Part shown: in pieces, positions 61,756 through 64,000 of the stretch
How positions within the stretch are numbered: the stretch's first letter is position 1
Layout of the letters: every line of letters begins with the position of its first letter
Assembly: GCA_030537935.1 (NCBI GenBank)
Contig: JAUNUY010000004.1
Span: forward strand, 82,187 to 146,186
DNA length: 64,000 nt
Direction: 5' to 3'
Source: Eubacteriales bacterium
GTDB taxonomy: Bacteria > Bacillota > Clostridia > Lachnospirales > Lachnospiraceae
Notes under the pieces: generated by a model
The model's input: only the letters and a program-made list of their open reading frames with translations
Told to the model about the DNA's origin: nothing
Database searches by the model: none
Position numbers and translations under genes: made by a program

Positions 61756-62829
61756 ATGAAGATGATTAAGGCGGGTATTATCGGTGCGACGGGGATGGTC
61801 GGTCAGCGGTTCATTAAGCTGCTGGAGAACCATCCGTTCTTTGAAGTTCGTGTTTTGGCGGCGAGTAAAAACAGTGCCGGAAAACGTTATGAAGAGGCGG
61901 TTGCGAATCGTTGGAAGATGGATGGTGACATCCCGGCATACGTACGGGATTTGACGGTGTTGGACGTGCGCCAAATCGACGAGATTGCGGCACAGGTGGA
62001 TATGGTGTTCTCCGCCGTGGAGATGTCCAAGGAAGAAATCAAGGCCATCGAAGAAGACTATGCGAAAGCGGAGGTCGTGGTCGTGTCCAATAACAGCGCA
62101 CATCGCTGGACACCGGACGTACCCATGGTGGTGCCGGAAATCAATCCGGAGCATCTGGCGGTGCTTGATGCGCAGAAAAAACGATTGGGCACGAAGCGGG
62201 GCTACATCGTCGTAAAGCCGAATTGTTCCATTCAGAGTTATGCCCCGGCATTGTACGCGTTGCGTGCATTTGAACCGTATGAAGTGGTGGCGTCGACCTA
62301 TCAGGCGATTTCCGGTGCGGGTAAAACCTTTGAAACGTGGCCCGAGATGGTGGATAACGTAATTCCGTACATCGGCGGAGAGGAAGAGAAGAGCGAGCAG
62401 GAGCCGTTGCGGCTTTTCGGCAGCGTACAGGACGGAAAAATCGTAAAGGCACAGGAGCCCGTGATTACGGCACATTGTATTCGGGTTCCCGTTTCGGCGG
62501 GTCATTTCGCCTCCGTTTTCGTGAAGTTCCGTAAGAAGCCGACGAAGGAGCAAATTCTCGAGGCGTGGCGTAATTTCAAGGGGGAACCGCAGGCATATGA
62601 CCTGCCGCATGCACCTGAACATTATATTCACTATTTTGAAGACAATGATCGGCCTCAGGCCAAAATGGATCGTGACATGGAAGGCGGTATGGCCGTTTCC
62701 ATCGGTCGTTTGGCGGAAGACACGGTCTTTGATTATAAATTCGTGGGACTTTCCCATAATACCATTCGGGGCGCCGCCGGCGGGGCGGTTCTCATTGCGG
62801 AATTGCTTGCCGCAAAGGATATGATATAG
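61756..62829 (+). CDS. asd: Aspartate-semialdehyde dehydrogenase (archaeal/fungal-type subgroup)
   Basis: Asd reduces aspartyl phosphate to aspartate semialdehyde, the branch point for threonine, methionine and lysine. The 357-residue protein shows GIIGATGMVGQRFIKLLENH and the active-site cysteine in KPNCSIQSY near 156. STYQAISGAGKTFETWPEM and the late HNTIRGAAGGAVLIAEL are also present. The layout is that of the second (archaeal and yeast-like) ASADH subgroup, seen in some Bacillota. thrC follows after 14 nt. Confidence 0.95.
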   Translation: MKMIKAGIIGATGMVGQRFIKLLENHPFFEVRVLAASKNSAGKRYEEAVANRWKMDGDIPAYVRDLTVLDVRQIDEIAAQVDMVFSAVEMSKEEIKAIEEDYAKAEVVVVSNNSAHRWTPDVPMVVPEINPEHLAVLDAQKKRLGTKRGYIVVKPNCSIQSYAPALYALRAFEPYEVVASTYQAISGAGKTFETWPEMVDNVIPYIGGEEEKSEQEPLRLFGSVQDGKIVKAQEPVITAHCIRVPVSAGHFASVFVKFRKKPTKEQILEAWRNFKGEPQAYDLPHAPEHYIHYFEDNDRPQAKMDRDMEGGMAVSIGRLAEDTVFDYKFVGLSHNTIRGAAGGAVLIAELLAAKDMI

Positions 62830-62843
62830 AAACGGAGCAGGAG

Positions 62844-64000
62844 ATGTTATTCAGAAGTACCAGAAACAAGGCGGACGTACGGACACCGTCCGCAGCCATC
62901 GTGCAGGGTATATCCGAAGACGGCGGATTGTACGTGCCGGAGGCGGTGCCCGTATTCGATAAAAGCATGCGGGCATTGGCGGCGTTGAATTATCGGGATT
63001 TGGCTTATGAAGTAATGAAATTGTATCTGACGGACTTTACGGAAGAAGAACTGCGCCAATGCATTGACAATGCCTACGGTCGGGGATTCGATACGCCGGA
63101 ACCGGTTGAACTCGTTACCGTCGGCAATCGTCGGTTTCTGGAACTTTATCATGGTCGAACCATAGCCTTTAAGGACATGGCTTTGTCCATCCTGCCGCAT
63201 CTCATGGTGACGGCGGCGAAAAAGAATAACGTCAAGGACGAGTTGGTCATCGTGACGGCGACCTCCGGAGACACCGGAAAGGCCGCAATGGCGGGCTTTG
63301 CCGATGTCCCGAATACGCGCATCATCGTATTTTATCCGAAGGACGGGGTCAGTCCCGTGCAGGAGCGTCAGATGGTGACGCAAGAAGGGCGGAATGTTCA
63401 TGTTATCGCCATCCGCGGCAATTTCGACGATGCACAATCCGCCGTGAAGGCGATGATGGAGGATGCGACACTGCGGACACGGCTGGCGGAACGGGGCTTC
63501 CGATTTTCTTCCGCCAACTCCATCAACATCGGTCGACTGGTACCGCAAATCGTGTACTATGTCTACGCCTATACGCGACTCTTGGCGGAAGGCTCGATAG
63601 CCGACGGAGAAGAAATCAATATTACCGTGCCAACCGGGAACTTCGGTAACATCTTGGCGGCACACTATGCCCGTCGTATGGGCTTGCCCGTCCATAAGCT
63701 CATTTGTGCATCCAATGAAAACAAGGTCCTGTTCGACTTTTTCCAATCCGGCACGTATGACCGGAATAGGCCGTTTCATGTGACGACATCACCGTCCATG
63801 GATATTCTCATTTCTTCCAATCTGGAGCGACTCATCGACGAGTTGACCGACGGGGATACGAAGAAGACGGCTGACTATATGCGGGCGCTCGCCTCAAACG
63901 GTCATTACGCATTGGATGCCGGAATGCGTGAAAAGCTGACCGGTTTCAGTGCCGGTTTCGCGGATGTGGAGCGGACGGCACAACGGATACGGACGGTTCT
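62844..64000 (+). CDS. thrC: Threonine synthase, 3' partial
   Basis: This PLP enzyme converts O-phosphohomoserine to threonine. The open frame from ATG 62844 (MLFRSTRNKADVRTPSAAIV) runs past the window end; 385 codons are visible of about 490. The N-terminal ISEDGGLYVPEAVP block is typical. The Schiff-base lysine is in YHGRTIAFKDMALSIL near residue 112. The phosphate-binding loop TATSGDTGKAAMAGF and the NSINIGRLVPQIVYYVY and VPTGNFGN blocks are also present. CAGGAG precedes the ATG. It forms an operon with asd. Confidence 0.96.
   Translation, partial: MLFRSTRNKADVRTPSAAIVQGISEDGGLYVPEAVPVFDKSMRALAALNYRDLAYEVMKLYLTDFTEEELRQCIDNAYGRGFDTPEPVELVTVGNRRFLELYHGRTIAFKDMALSILPHLMVTAAKKNNVKDELVIVTATSGDTGKAAMAGFADVPNTRIIVFYPKDGVSPVQERQMVTQEGRNVHVIAIRGNFDDAQSAVKAMMEDATLRTRLAERGFRFSSANSINIGRLVPQIVYYVYAYTRLLAEGSIADGEEINITVPTGNFGNILAAHYARRMGLPVHKLICASNENKVLFDFFQSGTYDRNRPFHVTTSPSMDILISSNLERLIDELTDGDTKKTADYMRALASNGHYALDAGMREKLTGFSAGFADVERTAQRIRTV

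Noticed and set aside
62847..63779. 310-codon minus-strand open frame near the window end
   Set aside because: The plus strand clearly encodes threonine synthase here, open to the window edge; the minus frame is its shadow.
1..64000. CRISPR arrays, IS elements, integrases or prophage genes
   Set aside because: No regularly spaced repeats, transposase or recombinase motifs were found in reading the window.

Overview
The window looks like chromosomal DNA of an anaerobic, low-to-mid GC member of the Bacillota (Clostridia/Tissierellia-like). The reasons are the era-recO-glyS order, a DnaD-type primosome protein next to a DnaI-type helicase loader, an oxygen-independent class III ribonucleotide reductase (nrdD-nrdG), an ECF transporter with a fused A1A2 ATPase, and the anaerobic ygeX/ygeY/ygeW/ssnA/ygfK catabolic set. 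The exact genus cannot be fixed from sequence reading alone. No rRNA, tRNA, CRISPR array, IS element or prophage was seen.

Layout. 0-4 kb: the 3' part of an M16C metalloprotease, then era and recO. 4.4-15.2 kb: housekeeping genes glyS, murC, dnaD-like, dnaI, prs, gpsA, a reverse-strand LysR regulator, pyrimidine-nucleoside phosphorylase and pheA. A cluster of three DnaA boxes lies just before the dnaD-dnaI pair. 15.2-18.2 kb: nrdD-nrdG, behind a promoter carrying two phased NrdR boxes and a structured upstream region. 18.3-23.9 kb: an overlapping operon of methyltransferase, FecCD-type ABC importer (permease, ATPase, lipoprotein), DUF364 protein and MoeA-like protein, probably for molybdate, tungstate or another metal species. 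24-25.9 kb: a membrane nucleotide-sugar 4,6-dehydratase.

25.9-29.1 kb is a clearly AT-richer accessory island. It holds a broken gene (one in-frame stop and one frameshift) whose end overlaps the start of the first of two tandem paralogous, unrecognised, membrane-anchored exported proteins. The second copy has a damaged signal-peptide region. A 72-nt block is identical between the two.

29.2-41.6 kb is an anaerobic purine/urate-type catabolic locus in two divergent arms around a 1.2-kb control region. The minus arm runs YheO-like regulator, dpaL (ygeX), ygeY, ygeW, carbamate kinase, AlaX-like tRNA editing protein. The plus arm is ssnA-ygfK. 41.8-47.1 kb is a molybdenum-cofactor operon: PAP2 membrane protein, short MoeA-like protein, moaC, domain-permuted XdhC, moaA and a MOSC-MogA fusion. 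This operon would serve the molybdenum hydroxylases expected with the preceding locus. It reads directly into pth and mfd.

47-64 kb: pth, mfd, a beta-lactamase-fold lipoprotein, an ABC exporter, a small lipoprotein, an orphan DNA methyltransferase with a frameshifted zinc-ribbon tail, an MptD-family ECF transporter (S, T and A1A2), a rhodanese/UspA/transglutaminase operon, a reverse-strand CNNM-family protein, asd, and the first 385 codons of thrC, which runs off the end.
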